Source: Acidimicrobiaceae bacterium (lineage in GTDB: Bacteria; Actinomycetota; Acidimicrobiia; Acidimicrobiales; Palsa-688). Taken from it: a stretch of DNA of 8,458 nucleotides. Shown here in pieces: positions 1 to 6,108 of this stretch; positions within the stretch are counted from its first letter, which is position 1, and every line of letters starts with the position of its first letter. The stretch is taken from contig PMHU01000135.1 in the NCBI GenBank assembly GCA_003156795.1, positions 326 through 8,783 on the forward strand, written 5' to 3'. The position numbers were made by a program, and so were the translations under genes. The notes under the pieces were generated by a model. It made no database searches and was not told the origin of the DNA. It was given only the letters and a program-made list of their open reading frames with translations.

Positions 1-374
1 CCAGGGTCGACTTCGTAGACCAGAAAGGGCCGGCCGGACAGATCGAGCGCGACCGAAATCAGGGCTTCGTCGAGGGGGACTTGGATCGACGCGAATCGAC
101 GCACGCCCGACTTGTCGCCCAACGCCTCCTTAAGGATCTCGCCCAGCAGGATGCCGACGTCCTCGACGGTGTGATGGGAGTCGACCTCGAGGTCTCCCTC
201 GGCCCGCAACGACAGGTCGAATCCGGCGTGCTTGCCCAACTGGGACACCATGTGATCGAAGAAGGGCAGGCCGGTCGAGACCTCGACCACGCCGGCCCCG
301 TCCACGAGCAGGCTGGCGTCGATCGACGTCTCCTTGGTGACGCGTTGGCGGTTGACCACGCTACGAACGGTCAT
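1..374 (-). CDS. hisB: Imidazoleglycerol-phosphate dehydratase, HisB (3' end cut by window edge)
   Basis: HisB dehydrates imidazole glycerol phosphate to imidazole acetol phosphate, the step before HisC in cytoplasmic histidine synthesis. The first 124 residues are present out of about 200 usual for the single-domain enzyme; the C-terminal part lies left of position 1. Visible family signatures are RVTKET (residues 11-16), LPFFDHM (36-42), the metal-binding block DSHHTVEDVGI (65-75, with H67, H68 and E71 as expected Mn ligands) and LDEAL (101-105). No phosphatase domain precedes it, so this is the monofunctional type rather than the enterobacterial fusion. The ATG (374-372) overlaps the hisC stop as ATGA and has a perfect GGAGGT six bases upstream, so the start is secure. 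It is the third gene of the hisD-hisC-hisB operon. Confidence 0.97.
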   Translation of the reverse strand, partial: MTVRSVVNRQRVTKETSIDASLLVDGAGVVEVSTGLPFFDHMVSQLGKHAGFDLSLRAEGDLEVDSHHTVEDVGILLGEILKEALGDKSGVRRFASIQVPLDEALISVALDLSGRPFLVYEVDP

Positions 375-1432
375 CGCAATACCTCCGTCAGGGCGGTCAG
401 GAACGTGTCGTTTTCCTCCGGTGTGCCGACGGTGACCCTTAGGCAGCCCGTCAGGCCTGGCCAGGCGGAGGTGTCGCGCACCAGCACGCCGCGGTCGAGG
501 AGCCCGTGCCACACTTCATTGCCCTTTCGGGTCTCGGGCCGGAACAGGATGAAGTTCGACTGGGACGGCCAGGCCACCACGGGCAGCCCGGCGAAAGCCG
601 CGAGGATCCGTTGCCGTTCGCGGACTACAAGCCCCACCCGCTGCTCCATTTCACCGACAAACTGAACCGCGAGGCGCCCGGCCACCTGCTTGAACGCGTC
701 CAGGTGATACGGCAGGGCCACCCGTTCCAGGGCCGCCACCACCACTGGCGGGCCGACCAGGTAGCCGAGCCGGGCCGCCGCCATCGACCACGTCTTGGAA
801 AAGGTGCGGGTGACGACGAGCGGGCTGGCGTCGTCGACCACGGAGACGGCCGACCAGTCGGCGAACTGGCCGTAGGCCTCGTCGACGACTAGCAACCCTG
901 GCACCGCTTCGAGGAGGGCGCGGACGGCGGTGGGGTCCTCGGCCATGCCGGTCGGGTTGTTGGGAGAGCAAAGGAAGGTGATGGTCGGGCCCCGAGCCGA
1001 GACCAGGTCGCGTGCCACGTCGAGATCCAGTGAAAAGTCGGGGCGTCGCTGGCCCTCGACCACCTCCGTACCGGTCAAGTGGGCGATGTGCGAGTGCAAG
1101 GCGTAGGTGGGCTCGAAGACCGCTACCGAACGTCCCGGACCGCCGTAGGCCAGGCATAGGCTCTGCAGAACCTCGTTCGATCCGTTGGCGCAGAAGATCT
1201 GGTCCCGACGAACTCCGTGCAGGTCCGCGAGAGCCTGGCGGAGCCCGGTCGCGTCCCGGTCGGGATAGCGGTTGAACGCGATCCGGCCCAGCTCCTCGGT
1301 CAGGGCGGCCAGCCACTCGGCGGGCGGCGGCAGCGGTGACTCGTTGGTGTTGAGCCTCACGGCCACGTCTACTTGGGGCGAGTGATAACCCTCGCGAAGA
1401 CCCAAGTCGTCGCGGGGTTCGGGGATGGCCAT
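371..1432 (-). CDS. hisC: Histidinol-phosphate aminotransferase HisC
   Basis: This is a 353-residue PLP-dependent fold-type I aminotransferase that converts imidazole acetol phosphate and glutamate to histidinol phosphate. Visible motifs are RLNTNESPLPPP (26-37) near the N-terminus, NRYPD (54-58), ANGSNE (82-87) in the cofactor phosphate loop, SPNNPTG (156-162), VVDEAYGQF (182-190, D184 and Y187 contacting the pyridine ring), TFSKTWSMAAARLGYL (210-225, with K213 the Schiff-base lysine and R221 binding cofactor phosphate) and LRVTVGTPEEN (331-341, R332 binding substrate). Length is normal for the family. The ATG at 1432-1430 shares its A with the hisD stop (TGATG) and has AGGGA six bases upstream. 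The frame stays open further upstream, but that part overlaps hisD and carries no homology. The stop overlaps the hisB start, so the three genes are translationally coupled. Confidence 0.97.
   Translation of the reverse strand: MAIPEPRDDLGLREGYHSPQVDVAVRLNTNESPLPPPAEWLAALTEELGRIAFNRYPDRDATGLRQALADLHGVRRDQIFCANGSNEVLQSLCLAYGGPGRSVAVFEPTYALHSHIAHLTGTEVVEGQRRPDFSLDLDVARDLVSARGPTITFLCSPNNPTGMAEDPTAVRALLEAVPGLLVVDEAYGQFADWSAVSVVDDASPLVVTRTFSKTWSMAAARLGYLVGPPVVVAALERVALPYHLDAFKQVAGRLAVQFVGEMEQRVGLVVRERQRILAAFAGLPVVAWPSQSNFILFRPETRKGNEVWHGLLDRGVLVRDTSAWPGLTGCLRVTVGTPEENDTFLTALTEVLR
381..386 (-). promoter_or_regulatory. Shine-Dalgarno site of hisB, inside hisC
   Basis: The minus strand reads GGAGGT-ATTGCG-ATGA. 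This is a full-consensus ribosome site six bases before the hisB ATG, lying within the last codons of hisC. It stands out because several other genes in the window have no recognisable site and appear leaderless or start by coupling. Confidence 0.8.
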
Positions 1433-2760
1433 CAGGCGTCCCTGGTGCGGATCCGAACCGACTCGGCGTGGGCGGCCAGGCCTTCTGATCCAGCGATGGC
1501 TTCGACGTGGGGGGCCAGCCGTTCGAGGGCGGCCCGATCCAACTCTACGACGTGGATGTGTTTGCAGAAGTCGTCGACGCGCAAGGCGCTGCCGAAGCGA
1601 GCCGAGCGGGCGGTGGGAAGGACGTGGTTGGGACCGGCCACGTAGTCGCCGACGCTGGCCGGGGCCCACGGTCCGAGGAACACGGCGCCGGCGCAACGGA
1701 TCAGCGGGACGAGGGATTCGGGGTCGTCGCTCAGGATCTCGAGGTGCTCGGCGGCTACGGCGTTGGCGACCGCCATCGCTTGTTCGGGTCCGTCCACCAG
1801 GACGCAAAACCCACCTTTGGCCAGGGTGGCCGCAACTTCTTGACGTCTCGGCGAGGCAGCGACCAGACGACCGACCTCAGCGGTGATGCGCGTCGCAGCT
1901 TCCTCCGACCACGTGATCAGGTAAGAGAGCCCGTCGGGCCCGTGCTCGGCCTGGACCACCAAGTCGATGGCCGCGTACTCGACTGGTGTGGTGGCGTCGG
2001 CGATCACGGCCACCTCTGACGGTCCGGTAAAGGCGGACGGGACGCCAACCGCCCCTTCGCCGGCAACCATGCGCTCCGCGATGGCCACGTACCGATTGCC
2101 TGGGCCGGCGATCACGTCGACGGGAGCGACGCTCTCGGTTCCGTAAGCCAGGGCCGCAACGGCTTGGGCGCCCCCGACCCGAAAGACCTCGTCGACGCCG
2201 GCGATGGCGGCGGCGGCGCGAATGGCGGGCGGAATCCGCCCATCCGGTCCCGGCGGGGTACACATCGCCAGTCGCGGCACGCCAGCGGCGCGGGCGGGCG
2301 CGGCGGTCATCAGGACCGTCGAGGCCAGCGGGGCCAGGCCACCCGGCACGTACAGGCCGGCCCGGTCTACCGGGCGACGCAGGTCTCTTACGACGACGCC
2401 GTCACGTTCGTGGCGTGCGTCCGGCTGAAGTTGGGTCCGGTGGTACGCGGCAATATTGTCTTGGGCCGCTTCGAGGGCCTCCCGCAGGACGGGCGGGATT
2501 TCGTCCAGGCCCGCCTTCAAATCTTCCTGGGGCACCCGCACGTCGTCTATGAGAACCTTGTCGAAGCGCTCGGTCAGCGCCCGCAGGGCGTCGTCGCCGC
2601 CGGACCTGACCAGAGCCAGAATCTCCCTGACCGCTACCGCCGCGGCCTCATCGTCGACGATCTCGGGAGCGGGCAGAAGTTGGCGCAAGTCCCCGGTGGC
2701 GCCGCGCAAGTCCAGGAGGGCGAGAGCAGGTGGTCCGGGCTGGGGGGACATCGGGTCCAT
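1432..2760 (-). CDS. hisD: Histidinol dehydrogenase HisD
   Basis: HisD is the zinc- and NAD-dependent enzyme that oxidises histidinol twice to give histidine. It is 442 residues from the first ATG and 439 if the ATG at 2751 is used; both fit the family length. The start of homology is LLDLRG (15-20). Other landmarks are YVPGG (137-141), IAGPGNRYVAIAERMV (217-232), FTGPSEV (244-250), QAEHG (270-274, Q270 and H273 as zinc ligands), AAEHLEI (336-342, catalytic E338 and H339), GDYVAGPNHVLPT (371-383, D372 ligand) and GLAAHAESV (427-435, H431 ligand). All catalytic residues are present. FTGPSEV, where AGPSEV is usual, is a mild variant. The frame is open further upstream to 2853, but that part lies antisense to the small divergent gene. 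The ATG at 2760 or 2751 is preferred because homology begins soon after. This is the first gene of the operon. Confidence 0.97.
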   Translation of the reverse strand: MDPMSPQPGPPALALLDLRGATGDLRQLLPAPEIVDDEAAAVAVREILALVRSGGDDALRALTERFDKVLIDDVRVPQEDLKAGLDEIPPVLREALEAAQDNIAAYHRTQLQPDARHERDGVVVRDLRRPVDRAGLYVPGGLAPLASTVLMTAAPARAAGVPRLAMCTPPGPDGRIPPAIRAAAAIAGVDEVFRVGGAQAVAALAYGTESVAPVDVIAGPGNRYVAIAERMVAGEGAVGVPSAFTGPSEVAVIADATTPVEYAAIDLVVQAEHGPDGLSYLITWSEEAATRITAEVGRLVAASPRRQEVAATLAKGGFCVLVDGPEQAMAVANAVAAEHLEILSDDPESLVPLIRCAGAVFLGPWAPASVGDYVAGPNHVLPTARSARFGSALRVDDFCKHIHVVELDRAALERLAPHVEAIAGSEGLAAHAESVRIRTRDA

Positions 2761-2767
2761 GATGGTA
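2761..2767. promoter_or_regulatory. Possible bidirectional -10 element between hisD and the 63-aa gene
   Basis: On the minus strand TACCAT (2767-2762) fits TANNNT. It would place a hisD transcript start near 2755, four bases before the ATG at 2751. On the plus strand GATGGT (2761-2766) sits at exactly -12 to -7 of the ATG at 2773, with the key A and T of a -10 element. The surrounding 9-mer GATGGTATC reads GATACCATC on the other strand, so one AT-poor patch could serve both genes. No convincing -35 element is visible on either side. This is an inferred site. Confidence 0.35.
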
Positions 2768-2772
2768 TCCGT

Positions 2773-2964
2773 ATGTCCACCCGCGCCGAACTGAGTTCGG
2801 TGGCCACCAGCCTCGAGGACCTCCTGTCTCGAGTCGGTGCCATCGCCGAGCATCTAATCAACTCCGACCGGGACCTGGTCGGCCCCGAGCTATACGAAGT
2901 CGAGCGGGCCCTGCGCGCCGGCCAACGGCGGTTGAACCGGATCCTCGACCTCGACCGGGGCTAG
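2773..2964 (+). CDS. Small helical protein of unknown function (63 aa)
   Basis: I cannot assign a function. The 63-residue product has no cysteine, no signal peptide and no membrane segment. It shows two strict 3-4 heptad runs, L7-V10-L14-L17-V21-I24-L28 and L40-V43-L47-(G50)-L54-I57, separated by G37-P38. This predicts a short antiparallel helical hairpin or coiled coil. Helix 2 is rich in arginine (RALRAGQRRLNR). Third codon positions are mostly G or C, as in neighbouring genes. The ATG is the only usable start and has no Shine-Dalgarno site. The start lies 12 bases from the hisD start on the other strand. The last 75 bases overlap the 3' end of nth in antisense. I have the impression that similar short proteins occur beside hisD in related actinobacteria, but this is memory rather than a search. 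The alternative is a chance open frame. Confidence 0.6.
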   Translation: MSTRAELSSVATSLEDLLSRVGAIAEHLINSDRDLVGPELYEVERALRAGQRRLNRILDLDRG

Positions 2965-3648
2965 GGCTGGTCCGTAAGGGGATGCCGCCGGCCGGGTAGG
3001 AGCTTGTGACGACGGGCAGAAGTCGGAGAGGGTGCACTGGTCGCAACGGGGCCGTCGGGCGACGCACACCCGGCGTCCGTGCAGGATCATCTGCAAGCTG
3101 AACGCTCCCCACGCCGTGGGCGGCAGGATGGCACACAGGTCGGACTCGATACGCACGGCGTCGGTGGCTTCGGTCAGCCCGAGCAGCCTGCTCAAGCGGG
3201 TGACGTGGGTATCTACCGGCAAACCGGGCAGCCCGAACCCCACGCTGAGCACCACGTTGGCCGTCTTGCGACCGACACCGGGAACGGTGACGAGGTCCGC
3301 CATCAACGGGGGCACCTCACCGCCGAAGCGCTCGTCCAGGGCCAGGCCGAGCCCGATCAAGCTCTTGGCCTTGGACCGAAAGAACCCCGTCGAGTGGATC
3401 AGCTCCTCCAGCTCGGCGGGGTCGGCCGACCCGAGATCCCCCGCCGTCGGGTAGCGCTTGAACACGGCAGGCGTGACCTGGTTGACCCGGTCGTCTGTCG
3501 TCTGGGCCGACAAGACCGTGGCGACGAGCAGCTGGAAAGGGTTTTCGAAGTCCAGTTCGCACAGCTCTTTGGCCGTTCCGGGATACTCCGCGGACAGCCG
3601 GGTCGCGGTCTCACGAGCACGACCCTTGGGCGATCGAGGTCTGGCCAC
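2890..3648 (-). CDS. nth: Endonuclease III (DNA glycosylase/AP lyase)
   Basis: This is a base-excision repair enzyme that removes oxidised pyrimidines and nicks abasic sites. It has 252 residues with a GTG start. The HhH-GPD fold is visible as FQLLVATVLSAQTTD (38-52), STGFFRSKAKSL (86-97) and the helix-hairpin-helix VPGVGRKTANVVL (122-134, catalytic K128). PVDTHVTRL (144-152) carries catalytic D146. The [4Fe-4S] cluster loop is C195-x6-C202-x2-C205-x5-C211. After the cluster, a proline- and alanine-rich tail of about 40 residues continues to the stop; its last 24 codons lie antisense to the 63-aa gene. The GTG at 3648 is chosen because TACTGT sits exactly at -12 to -7 from it, giving a leaderless transcript. 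A GTG at 3693 is an alternative that would add 15 residues. The frame stays open far upstream, but there it is only antisense to mshD. Confidence 0.95.
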   Translation of the reverse strand: MARPRSPKGRARETATRLSAEYPGTAKELCELDFENPFQLLVATVLSAQTTDDRVNQVTPAVFKRYPTAGDLGSADPAELEELIHSTGFFRSKAKSLIGLGLALDERFGGEVPPLMADLVTVPGVGRKTANVVLSVGFGLPGLPVDTHVTRLSRLLGLTEATDAVRIESDLCAILPPTAWGAFSLQMILHGRRVCVARRPRCDQCTLSDFCPSSQAPTRPAASPYGPALAPVEVEDPVQPPLAGAQGPLDFV

Positions 3649-3654
3649 CAGCCC

Positions 3655-3660
3655 ACAGTA
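3655..3660 (-). promoter_or_regulatory. -10 element of a leaderless nth promoter
   Basis: The minus strand reads TACTGT-GGGCTG-GTG. TACTGT matches TANNNT and ends six bases before the GTG, so the G of the start codon would be +1. The expected -35 position (about 3678-3683) reads CGTCGC, far from TTGACA. That is common for actinobacterial housekeeping promoters but leaves the call unconfirmed. Confidence 0.5.
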
Positions 3661-3698
3661 GATATCGACGAACGACCGCGACGGTGTCTTCACCCCGA

Positions 3699-3704
3699 TA
3701 CCCT
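3699..3704 (+). promoter_or_regulatory. -10 element of a leaderless mshD promoter
   Basis: The plus strand reads TACCCT-GCGCTCG-GTG, a TANNNT element seven bases before the GTG at 3712. Its -35 position (about 3676-3681) falls on the same bases as that of the divergent nth promoter. No good TTGACA match is present. Confidence 0.5.
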
Positions 3705-3711
3705 GCGCTCG

Positions 3712-4647
3712 GTGCATCAGATCGAAGTCAAGACGCAAATGGGCAGCGGCGACATCGACGCAGTTCGCGGGTTGCTCAAAGCCGCCACGGTTGCCGACGC
3801 CCACGCTCCGCTGGATGAGCACGCCTGGCTCGACCTGGTCCAAGGCGGCAGGGAGGGCTTCGCCGGGCTGGTGGCATGGGAGGAGAATCACGACCACCCC
3901 GTCGGATACGCCCAGGTATCGCGCGGCTCGGGAAGCTGGGCTCTCGAGTTCGTCGTCGATCCTCATCACCGCGTACCCGGCAACACGATCGGATCCGACC
4001 TGGTCCAAGCGGCCGCCGGCGTGATCGCCTCCGAAGGGGGCGGCCACGTCCACATGTGGGTCAATCAGCCCCGGCCCGAGCACGACCGTATAGCGGCGGA
4101 GATCGGATTGGCGCCAGGCCGCGTGCTCTATCAGATGCGCCGCGTCCTTCCCGTCGAGGAGGCCTTGCGCTCCGGCGCACCTGACTTGGCGACCCGCCCG
4201 TTTCGGGTCGGAATCGACGAGGACGCCTGGCTGGACGTCAACAACCGGGCCTTCCAACGGCACCCCGAACAGGGCGGTTGGGACCTGGACACGTTGAAGC
4301 AACGAGAAGGCGAGCCGTGGTTCGACCCGGAGGGCTTCTTGCTCCACGACGACGGTCAAGGCCACCTCAACGGGTTCTGCTGGACCAAGGTCCACGCCGC
4401 GGTCGAGCCACCCCTCGGCGAGATCTATGTGATCGCAGTGGACCCCGAACCGCTGACTCCGGCGCCCGGCCTGGGCAGACAGCTGGTGATCGCCGGACTC
4501 GACTACCTCCACGGGCGCGGACTGCGTTTCGGGATGCTCTACGTCGACGCCGCCAATTCGCGCGCCGTGAAGCTGTACGTCGATCTGGGCTTCGTGATCA
4601 ACCACTTGGACCAGGCCTACGTCGGAGACATACAGGCCGAAGCGTGA
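3712..4647 (+). CDS. mshD: Mycothiol synthase MshD (double GNAT acetyltransferase)
   Basis: MshD acetylates Cys-GlcN-Ins with acetyl-CoA, the last step of mycothiol synthesis, supplying the main low-molecular-weight thiol of actinobacteria. The product has 311 residues, against about 315 in Mycobacterium. Two GNAT domains are visible: residues about 13-145 and 163-308. MshD-type motifs in the second domain are NNRAFQRHPEQGGW (177-190), FCWTKVH (222-228), GEIYVIAVDP (236-245), APGLGRQL (251-258) and MLYVDAANSRAVKLY (275-289), followed by the LGF end motif (292-294). The GTG at 3712 is preferred over the ATG at 3739 because a -10 element lies seven bases upstream and the resulting N-terminal length matches the family. 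The acetyl-CoA loops of both domains depart from the Q/R-x-x-G-x-G/A consensus (see findings). The stop overlaps the rlmN start as GTGA. Confidence 0.93.
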   Translation: MHQIEVKTQMGSGDIDAVRGLLKAATVADAHAPLDEHAWLDLVQGGREGFAGLVAWEENHDHPVGYAQVSRGSGSWALEFVVDPHHRVPGNTIGSDLVQAAAGVIASEGGGHVHMWVNQPRPEHDRIAAEIGLAPGRVLYQMRRVLPVEEALRSGAPDLATRPFRVGIDEDAWLDVNNRAFQRHPEQGGWDLDTLKQREGEPWFDPEGFLLHDDGQGHLNGFCWTKVHAAVEPPLGEIYVIAVDPEPLTPAPGLGRQLVIAGLDYLHGRGLRFGMLYVDAANSRAVKLYVDLGFVINHLDQAYVGDIQAEA

Positions 4648-5723
4648 AAGCCGCCGCGGCCGGGGCTTACGACCTCACCCGGGAGGACCTCGCCGCCCTC
4701 CTCGCCGATCAGCCCCGCTACCGGGTCGAGCAGGTATGGCGGGGTTTGTACGCCAAGGGTCTACGGCCGGCCGAAATGACAGACCTGCCCCACGACCTCC
4801 GATCCCGCCTCGACGTGGCCTTGCCGCCCGGGCTGAACCTGGCGGCCGAGTCCAAGTCCGAAGGGGGCAAGACCGTCAAGTGGTTGTGGGGGATGCCCGA
4901 CGGCGCCCAGGTAGAGACGGTCTTGATGCGCTACCCGGATCGAGCCACGGTGTGCGTTTCGACGCAAGCGGGCTGCGCCATGCGCTGCACCTTTTGCGCT
5001 ACCGGTCAGGCCGGCTTCACCCGTCACTTGACGACCGGAGAGATCGTGGAGCAGGTCGCCGTGGCCCGCAGGGCCGCCGAGCCGGACCGCCTGTCCAACG
5101 TGGTGTTCATGGGCATGGGCGAACCGATGGCCAACTACGACCGGATGTGGGAAGCCATCGTGCGGATACATCGCGATATCGGCTTGTCAGCGCGGCACGT
5201 GACCGTTTCGACGGTGGGAGTCGTCCCCGGCATCCGTCGGTTGACCCACGAAGCCCTCCCGGTCAACCTCGCCGTGTCGCTGCACGCGGCCAACGACCCC
5301 CTCCGCAACAGCCTGGTGCCGCTCAACAAGCGCTATCCACTACCTGTTCTGATGGAAGCGTGCCGCCAATACCAAGACGTCAAGGGTCGGCGCCTGAGCT
5401 TTGAGTGGGCTCTGATCTCCGGGGTCAACGACCGCCTCAGCGACGCCGAGGAGCTCTCCGAGCTGGCCCGACCGCTCGGCGCCCACGTCAACCTGATCCC
5501 GCTCAACCCCACGCCCGGTTTTCGGGTCCGTGGGACCAGCCCGGCCGGCGTGCGCGCTTTCCGGGATCACCTTCGACGCCTCCGGGTCAATGCCACGGTC
5601 CGCCAAAACCGAGGCACCGACATCGACGCCGCATGCGGGCAGCTGGCGGCGGGAGCGGGCGTCGGCGCCGTTACCGCCGGACCCCGTCCGCAACCTCCTA
5701 AGCGCCCGACGGCGCCAGACTGA
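4644..5723 (+). CDS. rlmN: Dual-specificity RNA methyltransferase RlmN
   Basis: RlmN is a radical-SAM enzyme that methylates C2 of A2503 in 23S rRNA and of A37 in some tRNAs. The product has 359 residues. The N-terminal RNA-binding part begins with YDLTREDLAALL (9-20) and RVEQVWRGLY (27-36). VETVLM (90-95) carries E91. The radical-SAM cluster motif is C111-x3-C115-x2-C118 within GCAMRCTFCATGQ. GMGEPMANYD (157-166), STVGVVPGI (189-197) and AVSLHAAND (210-218) are the SAM and core strands. FEWALISGVND (253-263) is conserved, and QNRGTDIDAACGQL (321-334) carries C331, the methyl-carrying cysteine. All key residues are present. The tail after 335 is a low-complexity extension. The GTG start overlaps the mshD stop by four bases without a clear Shine-Dalgarno site, so translation is probably coupled. 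It belongs to the RlmN rather than Cfr group by context and motifs. Confidence 0.95.
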   Translation: MKAAAAGAYDLTREDLAALLADQPRYRVEQVWRGLYAKGLRPAEMTDLPHDLRSRLDVALPPGLNLAAESKSEGGKTVKWLWGMPDGAQVETVLMRYPDRATVCVSTQAGCAMRCTFCATGQAGFTRHLTTGEIVEQVAVARRAAEPDRLSNVVFMGMGEPMANYDRMWEAIVRIHRDIGLSARHVTVSTVGVVPGIRRLTHEALPVNLAVSLHAANDPLRNSLVPLNKRYPLPVLMEACRQYQDVKGRRLSFEWALISGVNDRLSDAEELSELARPLGAHVNLIPLNPTPGFRVRGTSPAGVRAFRDHLRRLRVNATVRQNRGTDIDAACGQLAAGAGVGAVTAGPRPQPPKRPTAPD

Positions 5724-5728
5724 GAGCC

Positions 5729-6079
5729 ATGCCTTCCAATCGCTGGCTGGACAAGAGTCAGCCCCAGACCCTGATGTCGGCGACCATGCTCATGTACGTC
5801 AACGCGGGGTTGTTCCTGTTCAGCGCTCTGGCCTACGGGTTCCCATCCTTGCCGTTCTTCCTCGTGCTGGTGGTCGGCCCCGTCGCCGCCGGGTGGGGGG
5901 TCGCCAACGAGAAGAAGTGGGGTTACTGGCTCGGCGTCTTCCTCACTGCGGTCGTGGTGGGGTACCTCGTGGCCTTCTTCTCGTTCGCGGGCCTGGTGTA
6001 CCTGCTCTTTTACGGCGCCTTGCTGGCCCTCCTGCTCCACCCGCAAAGTCGGGCCTACCGGCGTATCTGGTTTAGATAA
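5729..6079 (+). CDS. Small multi-pass membrane protein of unknown function
   Basis: I do not recognise a named family. The product has 116 residues. A polar N-terminus (RWLDKSQPQT, 5-14) precedes hydrophobic segments at about 16-36, 40-58, 66-84 and 86-103, and a basic C-terminal tail (SRAYRRIWFR, 107-116) follows. Three or four membrane spans are therefore likely, with the tail probably cytoplasmic by the positive-inside rule. There are no charged residues inside the spans that would suggest a transporter or enzyme, and no cysteines. The ATG lies five bases after the rlmN stop, with only a weak GAGAG nearby, so it is probably the third gene of the mshD-rlmN transcript. The end of the gene runs into the promoter of the next operon. 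The polar N-terminal motif feels familiar from other actinobacterial small membrane proteins, but I cannot name one. Confidence 0.85.
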   Translation: MPSNRWLDKSQPQTLMSATMLMYVNAGLFLFSALAYGFPSLPFFLVLVVGPVAAGWGVANEKKWGYWLGVFLTAVVVGYLVAFFSFAGLVYLLFYGALLALLLHPQSRAYRRIWFR

Positions 6080-6096
6080 AGGTCGTCGGACTGACG

Positions 6097-6102
6097 TAGC
6101 CT
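6097..6102 (+). promoter_or_regulatory. -10 element of a leaderless promoter for the MaoC-menG-menF operon
   Basis: The plus strand reads TAGCCT-GCGCCC-ATG. The TANNNT element occupies exactly -12 to -7 if the A of the ATG at 6109 is +1. The 29-base gap after the membrane gene has no Shine-Dalgarno site, which agrees with leaderless translation. The -35 position (about 6074-6079, AGATAA) overlaps the stop codon of the upstream gene and is a poor match. Confidence 0.55.
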
Positions 6103-6108
6103 GCGCCC

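Noticed and set aside
81..892. Plus-strand open frames opposite hisB and hisC
   Set aside because: These are antisense shadows of motif-rich genes with no recognisable domain, heptad or start signal.
1433..1807. Minus-strand N-terminal extension of the hisC frame (arginine-rich)
   Set aside because: It overlaps the conserved zinc-binding C-terminus of hisD in another frame, with arginine-rich composition typical of out-of-frame translation. The ATG at 1432 fits homology and coupling.
2164..2772. Plus-strand frame extending the 63-aa gene upstream through hisD
   Set aside because: It is antisense to the hisD core. Only the part after the ATG at 2773 shows ordered helical periodicity.
2965..3010. 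GC-rich inverted repeats (around GCCGCCGGCC) near the end of the convergent genes, considered as a terminator
   Set aside because: There is no U-tract and the repeat is short and inside nth coding sequence. GC-rich genomes give such repeats by chance.
3079..3711. Plus-strand open frame running into mshD from within nth
   Set aside because: It is antisense to the conserved nth core, including the Fe-S and HhH motifs. The frame only resembles a protein after the mshD GTG.
3739..3741. ATG as the mshD start
   Set aside because: It would shorten the N-terminus relative to the family and ignores the well-placed -10 element upstream of the GTG at 3712.
3649..4605. Long minus-strand open frame continuing upstream of nth, antisense to mshD (part of a 571-codon frame)
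   Set aside because: It lies opposite a well-supported mshD in a GC-rich genome where antisense frames stay open easily. It shows no family motif before the nth GTG.
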